A DNA stretch of 64,000 nucleotides from Hymenobacter siberiensis (GCF_018967845.1 NZ_JAHLZZ010000001.1:4340001-4404000), one strand, 5' to 3'. Shown: positions 15,739 to 26,700, counted from the first letter of the stretch. Notes: generated from the sequence alone by a model not told the origin. Translations and numbers: made by a program.

Positions 15739-17028
15739 ATGCCAGCTACCGCCAGCATCCCCCGCGCAATGCCGACCTTTGCGGCACCCATGCCCGTTCC
15801 TGCTGCTTCCCGCCCCTACACGCTCGGCTTCTGGCTCATGTGCCTGTCGTCGTTTCTGTTTTTCCTCAGCTTCAACCTGCTGCTGCCCGAGTTGCCCGAC
15901 CACCTCACCCGGCTGGGCGGGGGCGAGTATAAGGGCTTCATCATTGCCCTCTTCACGCTCACCGCCGGGCTGAGCCGGCCGTTTTCGGGTAAGCTGGCCG
16001 ATACCGTGGGGCGCATTCCAGTGATGGTCTTTGGCTCGCTGGTGTGCTTTATCTGCGGTTTTTTCTACCCGTGGGCGCTCACGGTCACGGGGTTTCTGGG
16101 GCTGCGGCTGCTGCACGGGTTCAGCACGGGCTTCAAGCCCACGGGCACGGCCGCGTTCATCGCCGACATCGTGCCCGTGGCACGGCGCGGCGAGGCCATG
16201 GGCCTGCTCGGCGTGACGGGCAGCCTGGGCATGGCCGCCGGCCCGGCCCTGGGCTCGTGGCTGGCCACGCAATTCTCGCTGAACGTGATGTTTTACGTGT
16301 CGAGTGGGGTGGCGCTGCTCTCGCTGGCGGTGCAGGGCACCCTCACCGAAACCCTCCCCCCGGCCCAGCGGCAAAAGTTCAGCTTCGGACTGCTGAAGCT
16401 GAACTGGGGCGAGGTGCTGGAGCCCCGGGTGCTGCCGGCGGCCCTCACCACGCTGCTGTGCCTGTTTCCGTTTGGGGCGGTGCTCACCGTGATTCCCGAC
16501 CAGAGCCGGCTGCTGGGCCTCACGGGCTCGCACAAGGGCTGGTTTTACCTGTGCTACACCATTGCCTCGCTGGTGGTGCGGCTGGTGGCGGGCAAGTCGT
16601 CGGACAAATACGGACGGGTGCCGGTGCTGCGCTGGTCTACGACGCTGCTGGCCGTGGGGCTGGCCATCCTGGTCTGGACGCCCTCCATCCCGGTGTTTTT
16701 GCTGGGCGCGGTGGTGTTTGGGCTGGGCACGGGCCTGAACTCGCCCACCCTCTACGCCTGGACCATCGACCTGAGCGACCCGCTGCGCCGGGGCCGAGCC
16801 GTGGCCACCATGTACATCGCCCTCGAAGCCGGCATCGGGCTGGGCGCGCTGGCGGCGGGCTGGATTTTCAGCAACCACGCCACCCACCTGCCCTACGTGC
16901 ACGCCCTCAGCCTACTGTGCGTGCTGGCGGCGCTGGGGTACCTGCTGCGGGTGCCCGCCGACCGCCCCGCCGGCCACTCAGCCGCCGCCGATGCCGTGCC
17001 CGAGCCTTCGGCCGAGGAAGTGGTGTAA
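15739..17028 (+). CDS. MFS transporter
   Basis: A major facilitator of 429 residues or fewer with 12 predicted helices. GKLADTVGRIPVMVFG (about residue 80) is the loop 2-3 signature, GFSTGFKPTGTAAFIAD is in helix 4-5, and GKSSDKYGRVPVL is its pseudo-repeat in the second half. It resembles drug or metabolite exporters, but the substrate is unknown. ATG 15739 directly abuts a repeat arm. ATG 15769 or 15790 are equally plausible because conserved sequence begins only at YTLGFWLM. Confidence 0.85.
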   Translation: MPATASIPRAMPTFAAPMPVPAASRPYTLGFWLMCLSSFLFFLSFNLLLPELPDHLTRLGGGEYKGFIIALFTLTAGLSRPFSGKLADTVGRIPVMVFGSLVCFICGFFYPWALTVTGFLGLRLLHGFSTGFKPTGTAAFIADIVPVARRGEAMGLLGVTGSLGMAAGPALGSWLATQFSLNVMFYVSSGVALLSLAVQGTLTETLPPAQRQKFSFGLLKLNWGEVLEPRVLPAALTTLLCLFPFGAVLTVIPDQSRLLGLTGSHKGWFYLCYTIASLVVRLVAGKSSDKYGRVPVLRWSTTLLAVGLAILVWTPSIPVFLLGAVVFGLGTGLNSPTLYAWTIDLSDPLRRGRAVATMYIALEAGIGLGALAAGWIFSNHATHLPYVHALSLLCVLAALGYLLRVPADRPAGHSAAADAVPEPSAEEVV

Positions 17029-17292
17029 TAGCGCCGCGAAGGTCTGGCCAAACGATGCGGCAACGCAGCACTTCGTGGCTCGTCGGTCGCTCCGTTCGGG
17101 CATTCCCGTTCAACACAATCCGGATTTGAGGCGCTAGCGACGAGGCGCAAAGTTGCGTCTTTACATCGTAGTGAAAGCTTTTGCTGATTTGAACAGCTTC
17201 GAAAAAAAAGGAAGATGAAAAATAGATGATTTTCGATTTGATTCCCTTAGTTTTAGGGGTTCAAAGATTGTCTACTCCATTCTTTTTTCTGC

Positions 17293-19353
17293 ATGCAAGC
17301 ATCTCTACGGCCGGACCGCTGGCTGGGCCTCGCGTGGGCTTTTTTGCTGATTACCGGCTATTCGGCCCGTGCTCAGAATGAGCCCATTAAGTTTGGGGTG
17401 ATTGATAGCCGTGACCTCACGGCCGCGCCTTTTGTGGGCGATAGCGCGGCGGCGGCCGTGGTGCTGTGCGATTTTGGCCGGTCGCGCCTGAAGGGACAGG
17501 GCGGCGGTTTCCAGGTGATTTTTGAGCGGGTGACGCGCATCAAAATCCTCAAAAAGCCCGGCTACGAGTACGCCACCGTCGAAATCCCGCTCTACCACCG
17601 CGACGACAACCAGGAAAAGGTGTCGAACCTGCGGGGCTTCACCTACAACCTGGTGAACAACGCCGTGGAGAAAACCCGCCTCGAAACCAGCGGCGCGTTT
17701 CTGGAAAAGCGCACGCCCACCGTCAATGTGCAGAAGTTTACGCTGCCCAACGTGCGCGTGGGCTCGGTGGTGGAATTTGCCTACACCCTGACGTCGGATT
17801 TCCTGTTCAACTTTCAGGACTGGACGTTTCAGCGCGACATTCCGGTGCGCTGGAGCGAATACCGGGTGAGCATCCCGTCGTTTTACCGCTACAAAATCAT
17901 TTATCAGGGCGCGCAGGCTTTTGCCGTGAACAAGGCCACGGTGGGCTCGACCAACCTGGTAATCGATGATAAGATTCCGGCGGGCGCGGGCATCAGCGCC
18001 GGCCAGAAGGTGGGCACGCTCACCGTGAGCGCGCCCACTGCGGAGCACACCTGGGCCCTGAAAGACGTGGCAGCCTTTGGCGAAGAGCCGTTTATGACCA
18101 CGGCCCAGGACTACGTGGCCCGGCTCGATTTTGAGCTCGCCGGCGAGCAGTGGCCCGACGCGCCCTACCACGACCTGACCGGCACCTGGGAGAAAATCAA
18201 CGCCAGCCTGCTGGCCGAGGAGGAGTTTGGTGGCCGCCTGGGCCACATCGGCTTCATGCAGTCCCAATTGCAGGGCCTGGCCGCCAAATACCCGGTGATA
18301 ACCGACCGCGCCGCCGCCGTGCGCCAGCTCGTGATGGCCGCCGTGCGCTACGACGGCACCGACCACTACTTTGCGCCCGAACCGCTGCGCAAGGCCTACG
18401 AGGCCCACCGGGGCACCTCGGCCGAGGTGAACCTGCTGCTCATCGCCGCCCTGCGCGAGGCCGGCATCGAGGCCCAGCCGCTGCTGCTGAGCACCCGCGA
18501 CCACGGCTCCGTGAGCAAGGAATACCCGCTGCTGGACCGCTTCAACTACGTGATGGCGCTGGTGCCACTGGCCGATGGCAAAGACTTGCTGGTGGATGCC
18601 ACCGAGCCCCTGCTCCCCTGCGGCGTGCTGCCCCAGCGCTGCCTCAACCGGGTGGCCCGCCTCATTACCAAAAAGCCGGAAGACAGCCGCTGGGTGGACC
18701 TGGCACCTACCCTGCGCCGCGTGCACTACCAACAGGTGGCCCTCGCCCTGGATGCCCGGGGCGGCCTCACGGGCAAGGTGCACGACGAGCACGGCGGCTA
18801 TGCCGGGGCCGAAGCCCGCGCCCGACTGGCCAGCCAGGGCGAGAAAAAATACCTGGCCACCGCCGCCCAGCGCCACGAAAGCTGGACGCTGAGCAAGCCC
18901 GCCCTGGCCCAAACCGACAACGTGGAGAAGCCCCTGGTGCTGGACTACGAATTTGCGCAGCCCGCCGAGGGCCCCGCCGCCGCCGGCGCGCTCTACCTGA
19001 GCCCGCTGAGCGAGTTTGGCCTGGGCCAGAACCCGTTCCGGCGCGAGCAGCGGGACTTCCCCGTCGATTTTGGCCTGGCGCAGGACGAAACGCTGGTTAT
19101 CAACCTGACCCTGCCGGCCGGCTACGAGCTGGCCGCCGTGCCCAAGCCCGCCGTGGTAGACCTGCCCGAGGGCGGCGGCCGCTTTATGTGCAGCGTGGCC
19201 GCCGCCCCGGGGGCGGTGACGCTCACCAGCCGCCTCACGCTCCGCAATGCCGTGTACAGCGCCGAGCAGTACCCTAACCTGCGCGAGCTGTACCGCCTGA
19301 TGCTGGAAAAGCAGGGCGAAAAGCTCATCATTCAGAAGAAGGCTGGCAGCTGA
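17293..19353 (+). CDS. DUF3857 / transglutaminase-like exported protein, copy 1 (catalytic residues lost)
   Basis: A 686-residue protein with a signal peptide (AFLLITGYSARAQ), an N-terminal DUF3857 domain (about 60-260), a transglutaminase-like fold (about 300-450) and a C-terminal DUF3858-like beta region ending RLMLEKQGEKLIIQKKA. At the catalytic positions, Ser376 replaces Cys (GTSAEVNLLL against GDCKALSNYT in the third gene) and Tyr419 replaces His (FNYVM against FNHVI). Only Asp435 (LVDATEP) is kept. So it is probably a non-catalytic periplasmic or outer-membrane protein. It is followed 113 bp later by its paralogue. Confidence 0.85.
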   Translation: MQASLRPDRWLGLAWAFLLITGYSARAQNEPIKFGVIDSRDLTAAPFVGDSAAAAVVLCDFGRSRLKGQGGGFQVIFERVTRIKILKKPGYEYATVEIPLYHRDDNQEKVSNLRGFTYNLVNNAVEKTRLETSGAFLEKRTPTVNVQKFTLPNVRVGSVVEFAYTLTSDFLFNFQDWTFQRDIPVRWSEYRVSIPSFYRYKIIYQGAQAFAVNKATVGSTNLVIDDKIPAGAGISAGQKVGTLTVSAPTAEHTWALKDVAAFGEEPFMTTAQDYVARLDFELAGEQWPDAPYHDLTGTWEKINASLLAEEEFGGRLGHIGFMQSQLQGLAAKYPVITDRAAAVRQLVMAAVRYDGTDHYFAPEPLRKAYEAHRGTSAEVNLLLIAALREAGIEAQPLLLSTRDHGSVSKEYPLLDRFNYVMALVPLADGKDLLVDATEPLLPCGVLPQRCLNRVARLITKKPEDSRWVDLAPTLRRVHYQQVALALDARGGLTGKVHDEHGGYAGAEARARLASQGEKKYLATAAQRHESWTLSKPALAQTDNVEKPLVLDYEFAQPAEGPAAAGALYLSPLSEFGLGQNPFRREQRDFPVDFGLAQDETLVINLTLPAGYELAAVPKPAVVDLPEGGGRFMCSVAAAPGAVTLTSRLTLRNAVYSAEQYPNLRELYRLMLEKQGEKLIIQKKAGS

Positions 19354-19380
19354 GCAGCGGGTTTCTATCTGTAATCAATT

Positions 19381-19416
19381 GAACGTCATGCTTCGACTGC
19401 GCTCAGCATGACGTTC
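19381..19416. repeat. Collapsed CGTCATGC inverted repeat
   Basis: GAACGTCATGC and GCATGACGTTC close a 14-nt loop (TTCGACTGCGCTCA) that is one half of the usual central stem. It looks like a deletion derivative of a full copy. Confidence 0.8.
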
Positions 19417-19466
19417 AATAAACAACTCCATCATTTCCCATCACTTTCCCCCCACCCCTTCTACTC

Positions 19467-21518
19467 ATGAAGCACTCGTTACGCTACCCGGCGGCGTTGG
19501 CCGCTATGGTACTGGCCAGCCTCACGGCCCAGGCCCAGACCGAACCCATCAAATTCGGTAAGCCCGACCCCAAAGACTTCACGGCCGCGCCGTTCGTGGG
19601 CGACTCGGCCGCCGCAGCCGTGGTACTCTGCGACTACGGCACCACCAATTTCCAGTACAACAACAACGATTTTCAGCTGATATCGGAGCGTACCACGCGC
19701 ATCAAAATCCTGAAAAAATCCGGCTACGACGCGGCCACAGTGGAAATATCGCTCTACCACCGCGGCGACAGCCAGGAGAAAATCACCGGCCTGCGCGGCA
19801 CCACCTACAACCTGGTGAATGGCCAGGTAGTGAAAACCAAGCTGGACGGCTCCAACACCTTCACCGAGGACCTGACGGCCAACGTGCGGGTGTGCAAGTT
19901 TACGCTGCCCGATGTGCGCGAGGGCTCGGTGATTGAGTACAACTACACGGTTATTTCCGACTTCCTGTTCAATTTTCAGGACTGGACGTTTCAGCGGGAT
20001 ATTCCCGTGCGCTGGAGCGAGTTTCGGGCCATCATTCCGGAGTATTTCCACTACAAAATGCTGCAACAGGGCTACCACCCGCTGGCCGTGCAGACCCGGA
20101 ATGAGAGCGCGATACAGTTTACGATACACACGGCGGGGGGATTCTCAGGCAGCGGCTTGATGACCAGCCGCGAGGCGGCTACCAACGACGCCGTGTCGGC
20201 GCGCGCCACCAACTATGACTGGGTGATGAAGGACGTCCCGGCTTTCCGCGACGAGCCGTTCATGACCACGTCGGAAGATTACCTGGACCGCATCACCTTT
20301 CAGCTGGCCGGCGAGCAGTTTCCGAATCAGGCCTACAAAAATGTATCCGGCACCTGGGCCAAAATCGACATGGAGCTGCTGGGCATGGATAACTTTGGCG
20401 GGCAGCTGGACCGGGGTGGCTTTCTGAAAGACCAGATTATGCCGCTGGTGGCCAAATACCCTGACCTGGCGGCCCGCGCCGCCGCCGTGCGCGAAGTGGT
20501 GATGGCCGCCGTGCGCTACGACGGCACCGACCACTACGCCACCACGGCATCGCTACGCAAAGCCTTTGATACCCATCACGGCACGGCGGCCGATGTGAAC
20601 CTGCTGCTTATCTCGGCCCTGCGCATGGCGGACATTCCGGCCAATCCGCTGCTGCTGAGCACCCGCAGCCACGGCCGCGTAGACCAGACCCAGCCCATGC
20701 TGTCGCGCTTCAACTACGTGATGGCGCTGGTGCCGCTGGCCGATGGCAAAGACCTGTTGGTGGATGCCACCGAGCCCCTGCTCCCCTGCGGTGTGCTGCC
20801 CAAGCGCTGCCTGAACCAGGCCGGCCGCCTCATCATGAAAAAACCCGAAGATGACCGCTGGGTCGACCTCAACCCGGCCCAACGCTACGTGCACTACCAG
20901 CAGGTAGCCCTGACCATGGACGCTAAGGGCGGCCTCACGGGCAAGGTGCACGAGGAGCACGGCGGCTACGCCGGCGCCGAGGCCCGCCAGGAGCTAAGCA
21001 GCCTGGGCGAGAAGAAATACCTGGCCCAGATGACCCGCCCGCACAGCGGCTGGACCGTGCCCAAGCTGACCGTGGGCGAACGCGAAAGCGTGGACAAACC
21101 CCTGGCGTTCGACTACGAATTCACCCAGCCCGCCGACGATAACGCCACCGCCGACCTGCTCTATCTGAGCCCATTGCGCGAGTTCAGCGCCGAGCAAAAC
21201 CCCTTCCGGCACGATGACCGGCTGTTTCCCGTGGACTTTGGCGCGCCGCAGGACGAAACCACGATGGTAACCCTGACCCTGCCCGCCGGCTACGAGCTGG
21301 CCGAAATGCCGAAGCCCGCCATTGTGGAGCTGCCCGGGGACGGTGGGCGCTTCATGTGTACCATCACGGCCGGCGCGCCCGGCGTGGTGCAGCTCATGAG
21401 TCGCATGAGCCTACGCAAGCCCGTGTACGCGGCCGAGGAATACACCCAGCTCCGCGAGTTCTACCGCCTGATGCTCGAAAAGCAAGGCGAGAAGCTCATT
21501 ATCAAGAAGAAAGCCTAG
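19467..21518 (+). CDS. DUF3857 / transglutaminase-like exported protein, copy 2 (catalytic residues lost)
   Basis: A 683-residue tandem paralogue of the previous gene, nearly collinear over its whole length (shared ADGKDLLVDATEPLLPCGVL and RLMLEKQGEKLII). It has a signal peptide ending SLTAQAQ. Ala374 stands at the catalytic Cys position (GTAADVNLLL), Tyr417 at the His position and Asp433 at the Asp position. Two different replacements of Cys in the two copies (Ser, Ala) suggest that activity was lost, or not needed, before or soon after duplication. It probably lies in the same transcript as its neighbours. Confidence 0.85.
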   Translation: MKHSLRYPAALAAMVLASLTAQAQTEPIKFGKPDPKDFTAAPFVGDSAAAAVVLCDYGTTNFQYNNNDFQLISERTTRIKILKKSGYDAATVEISLYHRGDSQEKITGLRGTTYNLVNGQVVKTKLDGSNTFTEDLTANVRVCKFTLPDVREGSVIEYNYTVISDFLFNFQDWTFQRDIPVRWSEFRAIIPEYFHYKMLQQGYHPLAVQTRNESAIQFTIHTAGGFSGSGLMTSREAATNDAVSARATNYDWVMKDVPAFRDEPFMTTSEDYLDRITFQLAGEQFPNQAYKNVSGTWAKIDMELLGMDNFGGQLDRGGFLKDQIMPLVAKYPDLAARAAAVREVVMAAVRYDGTDHYATTASLRKAFDTHHGTAADVNLLLISALRMADIPANPLLLSTRSHGRVDQTQPMLSRFNYVMALVPLADGKDLLVDATEPLLPCGVLPKRCLNQAGRLIMKKPEDDRWVDLNPAQRYVHYQQVALTMDAKGGLTGKVHEEHGGYAGAEARQELSSLGEKKYLAQMTRPHSGWTVPKLTVGERESVDKPLAFDYEFTQPADDNATADLLYLSPLREFSAEQNPFRHDDRLFPVDFGAPQDETTMVTLTLPAGYELAEMPKPAIVELPGDGGRFMCTITAGAPGVVQLMSRMSLRKPVYAAEEYTQLREFYRLMLEKQGEKLIIKKKA

Positions 21519-21553
21519 ATGAGTTAAGAGTTGAAACTGCGCTCGGCAATCCC

Positions 21554-21609
21554 TAACCTTTAACGCTGAACTCCTAACCTTTAACTCTTAACCCTTAACT
21601 CACAATCCA
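21554..21609. repeat. Eight-unit heptanucleotide array ending at a start codon
   Basis: Eight consecutive 7-nt units, mostly TAACNNT (for example TAACCTT, TAACTCT, TAACCCT), fill the space up to the base before ATG 21610. They would form the ribosome-binding region of the third DUF3857 gene. Confidence 0.8.
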
Positions 21610-23550
21610 ATGAAAGCTCTGCTCTCTTTTCTGGCCGTGCTGCCACTTGGCAGCTTTCTGGTGCGCCCGGCGGCGCCCGCGCCCAAATATGCGGTGGCTG
21701 ATATTCCGGCGGCCCTGCGCGAAGGGGCCAACGCCGTGTTGCGGGCCAATGATGAGGTAGTGACCGTGAAATCGGCGGGGCGGCTGGTGCACACCGTACA
21801 CCGCGTGGTGACGGTGCTCAGCGATGCCGGCGACGACTTTGGCCGGCACGGCGAGTATTACTACGACCTCGAATCGTTGAGCTACCTGCACGGGGCCGTG
21901 TACGACGCCGACGGCCGCCTGCTGCACCAGCTGCGGGCCGCCGAAATCCACGACCAGGGCGTGGGCGGCAACGATTTGATGACCGATGTCCGGATTCGCT
22001 ACGCCGACCTGCGCCAGCCCCAAACGCCCTACACCGTAGAATTTGACTACGAAACGGTGTCGGACAACGCATTATTCTACCCGCACTGGCAGCCGCAGGA
22101 AGCCGAAGGCCTGGCCGTGCAAAGCGCCACCCTACGCGTGACCACGCCCACCGCCCTGCCCCTGCGCTACCAGGAGCGGCAGCTGCCCGCCGGCACCACC
22201 GTGGCCCACACCAGCACCAGCGGCCAGGAAACCTACGAGTGGCACCTGGCCAACCTGCCGGCCGTGGACGAGGAAGAAGCCGCTCCGCTGCTGGCCGACC
22301 TGACGCCGACCGTGGCCATGGCCCCCGGCACCTTCGAGGTGCAGGGCCACAAAGGTTCGGCGGCCTCCTGGCAGAACCTTGGGCTGTGGAGCTACGAGCT
22401 GAACGCCGGCCGCGACGTGCTGCCGCCCGCCACCCTGGCCAAGGTGCAGGCGCTGGTGCGCGACGCCCCCGATGCCCGCGCCCGCGCCCAGCGCGTGTAC
22501 GAAATGCTGCAGGGCAGTACCCGCTACATCTCGGTGCAGCTGGGCCTGGGGGGCTGGCAGACCTTCCCGGCCAGTTCGGTGGCCAGCAACGGCTACGGCG
22601 ACTGCAAGGCCCTGAGCAACTACACGGTGGCCTTGCTGAAGGCGGCAGGCGTACCCGCCTGCGTGGCCCTGGTGAAAGCCGGGCCGGACGAGCCCGATAT
22701 CCGGGCCGACTTTCCCAGCACCCAGTTCAACCACGTTATTGTGTGCGTGCCGCCGGCCAAAGGCGACCGGGCCGACACGCTGTGGCTGGAGTGCACCAGC
22801 CAAACCAATGCCTTCGGCTACATGGGCAGCTTCACGGGCAACCGCCACGCGCTGCTGCTCACGCCCGAGGGCGGCAAGCTGGTGGCTACGCCCCGCTACG
22901 GCACCGCCGAGAATCGCCAGGTGCGCCGCCTCGACCTGTTTCTGGATGCTGCGGGCAGCGCCACGGCCACGGCCCGCACCCTGCGCACCGGCCAGGAGCA
23001 GGACCTGTATGCCGCCCTGCTGAACGAGCTGGGGCCGGTAGAACAGAAAAAGTACGTCACCGACCACCTGCGGCTGTCCACGTTCACCCTTACCAAGCTG
23101 AGCCTGGCCGCCGCGCCGGCCGGCCCGCTGCCAGGAGTGGTCGAGCACCTGGCGCTGACCCTGCCGGGCTTTGCCCTGCCCAGCGGCAAGCGGGTGTTCA
23201 TCAACCCCAACCTGCTGAGCCGCCTGCCCGCCCTGCCCGCGCAAGTGGGCGAGCGCCAGTCCGACCTGTGGCTCGACCACGCCAGCCTGCACGCCGATAC
23301 CGTGCGGCTGCACCTGCCCACCGGCTTCCAGCCCGAAACTCTGCCCGCCCCCGTGCAGCTCAGCACCGCTTACGGCACCTACGCCAGCCAGTACGCCACC
23401 CTGCCCGATGGCACCATTCAGTATATCCGCCGGCTGGAGCTGAAGCGCGGCCACCTGCCCAAAACCGCTTACGCCGGCTACCTCGACTTCCGCCGTAAAA
23501 TCAGCGTAGCCGATAAGACGCAGGTGGTGTTATTGAAAACGGAGAGCTAA
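21610..23550 (+). CDS. DUF3857 domain transglutaminase-like protein, copy 3 (catalytic residues present)
   Basis: A 646-residue exported protein: N-terminal signal (LLSFLAVLPLGSFLV), DUF3857 (about 45-220) and a transglutaminase core (about 270-400). Cys332 (GYGDCKALSN) and His375 (FNHVIV) are in place, and Glu394 (WLECTS) stands where most members have Asp. It is more distant from the other two than they are from each other. The family is common in Bacteroidota envelopes; substrates are not known. It shares the transcript direction with copies 1 and 2 and is followed by a strong terminator. Confidence 0.87.
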   Translation: MKALLSFLAVLPLGSFLVRPAAPAPKYAVADIPAALREGANAVLRANDEVVTVKSAGRLVHTVHRVVTVLSDAGDDFGRHGEYYYDLESLSYLHGAVYDADGRLLHQLRAAEIHDQGVGGNDLMTDVRIRYADLRQPQTPYTVEFDYETVSDNALFYPHWQPQEAEGLAVQSATLRVTTPTALPLRYQERQLPAGTTVAHTSTSGQETYEWHLANLPAVDEEEAAPLLADLTPTVAMAPGTFEVQGHKGSAASWQNLGLWSYELNAGRDVLPPATLAKVQALVRDAPDARARAQRVYEMLQGSTRYISVQLGLGGWQTFPASSVASNGYGDCKALSNYTVALLKAAGVPACVALVKAGPDEPDIRADFPSTQFNHVIVCVPPAKGDRADTLWLECTSQTNAFGYMGSFTGNRHALLLTPEGGKLVATPRYGTAENRQVRRLDLFLDAAGSATATARTLRTGQEQDLYAALLNELGPVEQKKYVTDHLRLSTFTLTKLSLAAAPAGPLPGVVEHLALTLPGFALPSGKRVFINPNLLSRLPALPAQVGERQSDLWLDHASLHADTVRLHLPTGFQPETLPAPVQLSTAYGTYASQYATLPDGTIQYIRRLELKRGHLPKTAYAGYLDFRRKISVADKTQVVLLKTES

Positions 23551-23576
23551 CCGGATATACGGCGGCAGGTGAAATC

Positions 23577-23633
23577 ATTTAGGCACAAAAAAGACCATTT
23601 CCAACGAGGAAACGGCCTTTTTTGTGCCTAAAT
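23577..23633 (+). terminator. Rho-independent-type terminator of the DUF3857 operon
   Basis: ATTTAGGCACAAAAAAG and CTTTTTTGTGCCTAAAT are perfect 17-nt arms 26 bp after the last stop codon. A T-run is built into the 3' arm. Confidence 0.75.
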
Positions 23634-23637
23634 GCAA

Positions 23638-23720
23638 AACGGTCATTCCGACGGAGGAGGAATCTGATGATTACCGTTCAACGGCTTTACCCAGATTCCT
23701 CCTCCGTCGGAATGACCGTT
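23638..23720. repeat. Perfect inverted repeat (AACGGTCATTCCGACGG variant)
   Basis: Perfect 29-nt arms at 23638-23666 and 23692-23720 lie between the terminator and the stop codon of the type IX cargo gene. The arms start AACGGTCATTCCGACGGAGG, a diverged member of the CGTCATGC family. Confidence 0.9.
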
Positions 23721-23724
23721 CTGC

Positions 23725-26700
23725 TTAGTTGCCGGTGTGCACCAGCTTCTGCGTGAAGCGCTGGCCATTCTGCACCACCTGCACCACGTAGATACCGGTG
23801 GCCACCGTGCTGAGGTCGAGCGAAGGCTGGGTGGCTCCGGCCTCAATGGTCTGCTGCATTACCACGCGGCCAGCCAAATCGGTGAGGCTGATGGTGCCGG
23901 CCGTGGCCAGGCTCAGCTGCAGGCCCACGCGCTGCTGTGCCGGGTTGGGAAACAGCACGAAGCCCGCCGCACCCACGCCAAATGCCACCGTCCGCACCGG
24001 CGAGTATTCGCTGGTGCCGTCCAGGTCCACCTGGCGCAGGCGGTAGTACACCTTGCCCCCGCCCATTTCGGCGGCGTTGGCATCGAGGTAGCTATAGTCA
24101 TGCGAAATAGTGCTGGAGCCCGCGCCTTTCACTTCGGCCAACTTCTGGAAAGTCACGCCGTCGCGGCTGCGCTCCAGGTCAAAATGGTCGTTGTGCAGCT
24201 CCGTGGCGGTGTTCCAGTTCAGGCGGGCGGCGCGGCTTTCGGCCTTGGCCGTGAAAGCAGTGAGCGTCACCGGCAGCGGGCCGCTGAACTGGCGGTTGCA
24301 CATGGCGCTCGTAGGAATCACGACCGTGGCATTGCCCGTATCGGGGCCCGAATAAGAAATACGGAACACATTACCGCCAGTATTTTCCCCGTAGAGGGCC
24401 AGCAGCGGGTGCGCCCCGGCCCCCATAGTAATGGCCACACTGGTCACCGATTTCGGGCCGTGCAGATTGCCGTCGTTCACTGCGGCATTGGCCGCAACCA
24501 GCGGGGTGGCGCGGGCCGAGTTGTCAAGCCACAGGTAAGAAGCATCGTCGCTGTAAAGGGTAAAGGTGTAGCTACCCGCCGTAGTAATGGTGAGGTAGCC
24601 CCGATAGCGAACGCTGTACTGGTCGGGGTTGGTGACCGAGCCGCTGCCAAAAGCCGCCGACAAATCGCCCCAGGCATTGCTGGCAGTATAGTTCACACTG
24701 CCCTCTGAGCGCTTCATATCAGCTACTTTGGGCGAGTCGAAGAACGTGAGGACGTCGTTGAAATAGCCCTTGAAATATTCGGCATACAGGCCCTGCGTAG
24801 CAGTCGTGCCATCGTAGGTGGTGCCGGCGCAGGTGCCGGTACCGGCGGGCATGGTTACGGTGGTAGCCACGCGCATAGTGCTGGCCACGCCGTTGTTGTT
24901 GGTCGCGTCCGGGTCGGGCTCAAAGGCCGTGGCCGAAGCCACGCCCGCCACGGACTGGTTGTTGTTGGGCAGCGTGAAGGTGAAGGCGAAGCTCTGCGAC
25001 GTGCCCCGGTTCACCTGCCCAATGGCCAGCGTGGCAATACCCGTATCGAAATTATACGTCGTACCGGCCGGGAAATCCGTGATGAGCAGGGCCTTGGCCA
25101 GCTGCACCGTGAGCACCGTGCTAGTAGCATCGGCCGTGCCGGAGCCACCAGACGGGGTAATATTCTGCACGATAGCCGTATACGTAACAGCGGAGGCCGC
25201 TGCCACTGTGCTGGGGCCGCTCAGCGTCACATTCAAATCGGCGGGGTAAATCACCACCAAGTTGTTGGTACCCGAGTTGTCGTCGTCCAACTGGCACGCT
25301 TCCGAAGTAGTAGTGCTGATGGTGGACGTTATTGCGACGGTGCCCGCCACGGAAGGCGTGTAGTTGATGGTCGCGTTGGCATTGGCCCCGTTGGCCAGGG
25401 TTGTTACCGCGGTGAACGTCACCTGACCAGTCGCATTATCATAGCTACCCGAACCCGTGCTGGTGGTCACCGTCACGGCACCCGCGCCCAGGCCGGCGGG
25501 CAGTTGCACGAAGCGCGTCACATTATCCGCCGCGTCGGGGCCATTGTTGATGAAAGTCACATTGATAACCGCCTGCTGATTGGCGGGCAAGGGATTGGTA
25601 CCGAAGCTGATGCTGGTGGCCACATCAGCCACCGACTGGCACAGCGCTACCGAGCAGGCACCGGCATCGGCGCGACCTGCGCCGCCCCGGGTGCCGCCGT
25701 TGGGCGGAAATTCAGTGAGCGACCCTGAGAGCGTGGTTCCGTTCAGGCCGCCGCTAACGTCGGTGGTGGGTGCGCCGTTGGTATAGCTCACCAGGCCGCC
25801 GCCGCCGCCGCCGCCCGCGCCCTCCGCCTCTGCGGCAAGGGCGCTCTGGCTGCCACCCTTGCCACCCCGGACCAGCAATGACGTGGTAGTCAGGTTGGTC
25901 GAGTTCACCACCACGCTGCCGCCGCCGCCACCGCCGCCTGCGCCGTCATTGTTGCTTACCACCGTCACCGAGCCGCCATCGGCCAGCAGCGAGCCGCCGG
26001 TTACGGCCCCACCCGCTACCAGGTAGATAAAGCCGCCACCGGCCGCGCCGGCCGTGCCGCTGTTGTTGTTCGAGTCGCCGGCACCGCCGCCGCCACCGAA
26101 GAAGGCCCGGCCGCTGCTCACCATGGGGTGGCCGCCGAAGCCGCCTTTGTTCTGGCGGTTGTCGCCGCCCCAGGCCGCCTGGCCGGTAGCCAGCGTCAGG
26201 GCATCCTGGTTGGTGCTGGAGTAGCTGTAGCCGCCGCGCCCGCCACCGGAAGATATTGAGGTGGCAAAGTTGGCCGCCTCCAGGTTCCAGGCCGCGTCGT
26301 AGGCATTGCCGGCGCCCCGGTCGGGGTTGCCGGTGCCGGTGTAGGTGGCCCCGGCCACGGCCACGTTGGCACCGCCGCCGCCGGCCGCGTTGTGCGAGTT
26401 GCCGCCGCCGCCGCCGTTGGCCGGGGCACCGCGCCCGTAGCGGCCATTCAGCGCATCATACTCGGCAATGGTGCCGGCTATGCTCTCGCCTTTCTCAGCC
26501 GCGTAGGTACTGGCCGTCGAGCGGTAGCCAAGGTCATTGTTGGGGGCCGCGTCGGTGTTCTGCTCCAACGCGCCACCCCGAAAGCCTAGGGCCGACACGT
26601 CGAGCGTAGCGCCGGTAGCCAGCGTCACGTCGCCGGTGGCTTCGATGGCCAGCACACCACCCGTAGTACCATTCCAGGCCTGCGCTTTCACGCTGATGTT

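Noticed and set aside
17305..18912. 535-residue minus-strand frame opposite the first DUF3857 gene
   Set aside because: Antisense shadow; the same kind of shadow appears opposite each DUF3857 gene.
21554..21609. Possible operator or direct-repeat binding site upstream of the third DUF3857 gene
   Set aside because: The same 7-nt periodic structure occurs at many unrelated gene ends with different sequences, so a specific regulator is less likely than a repeat class.
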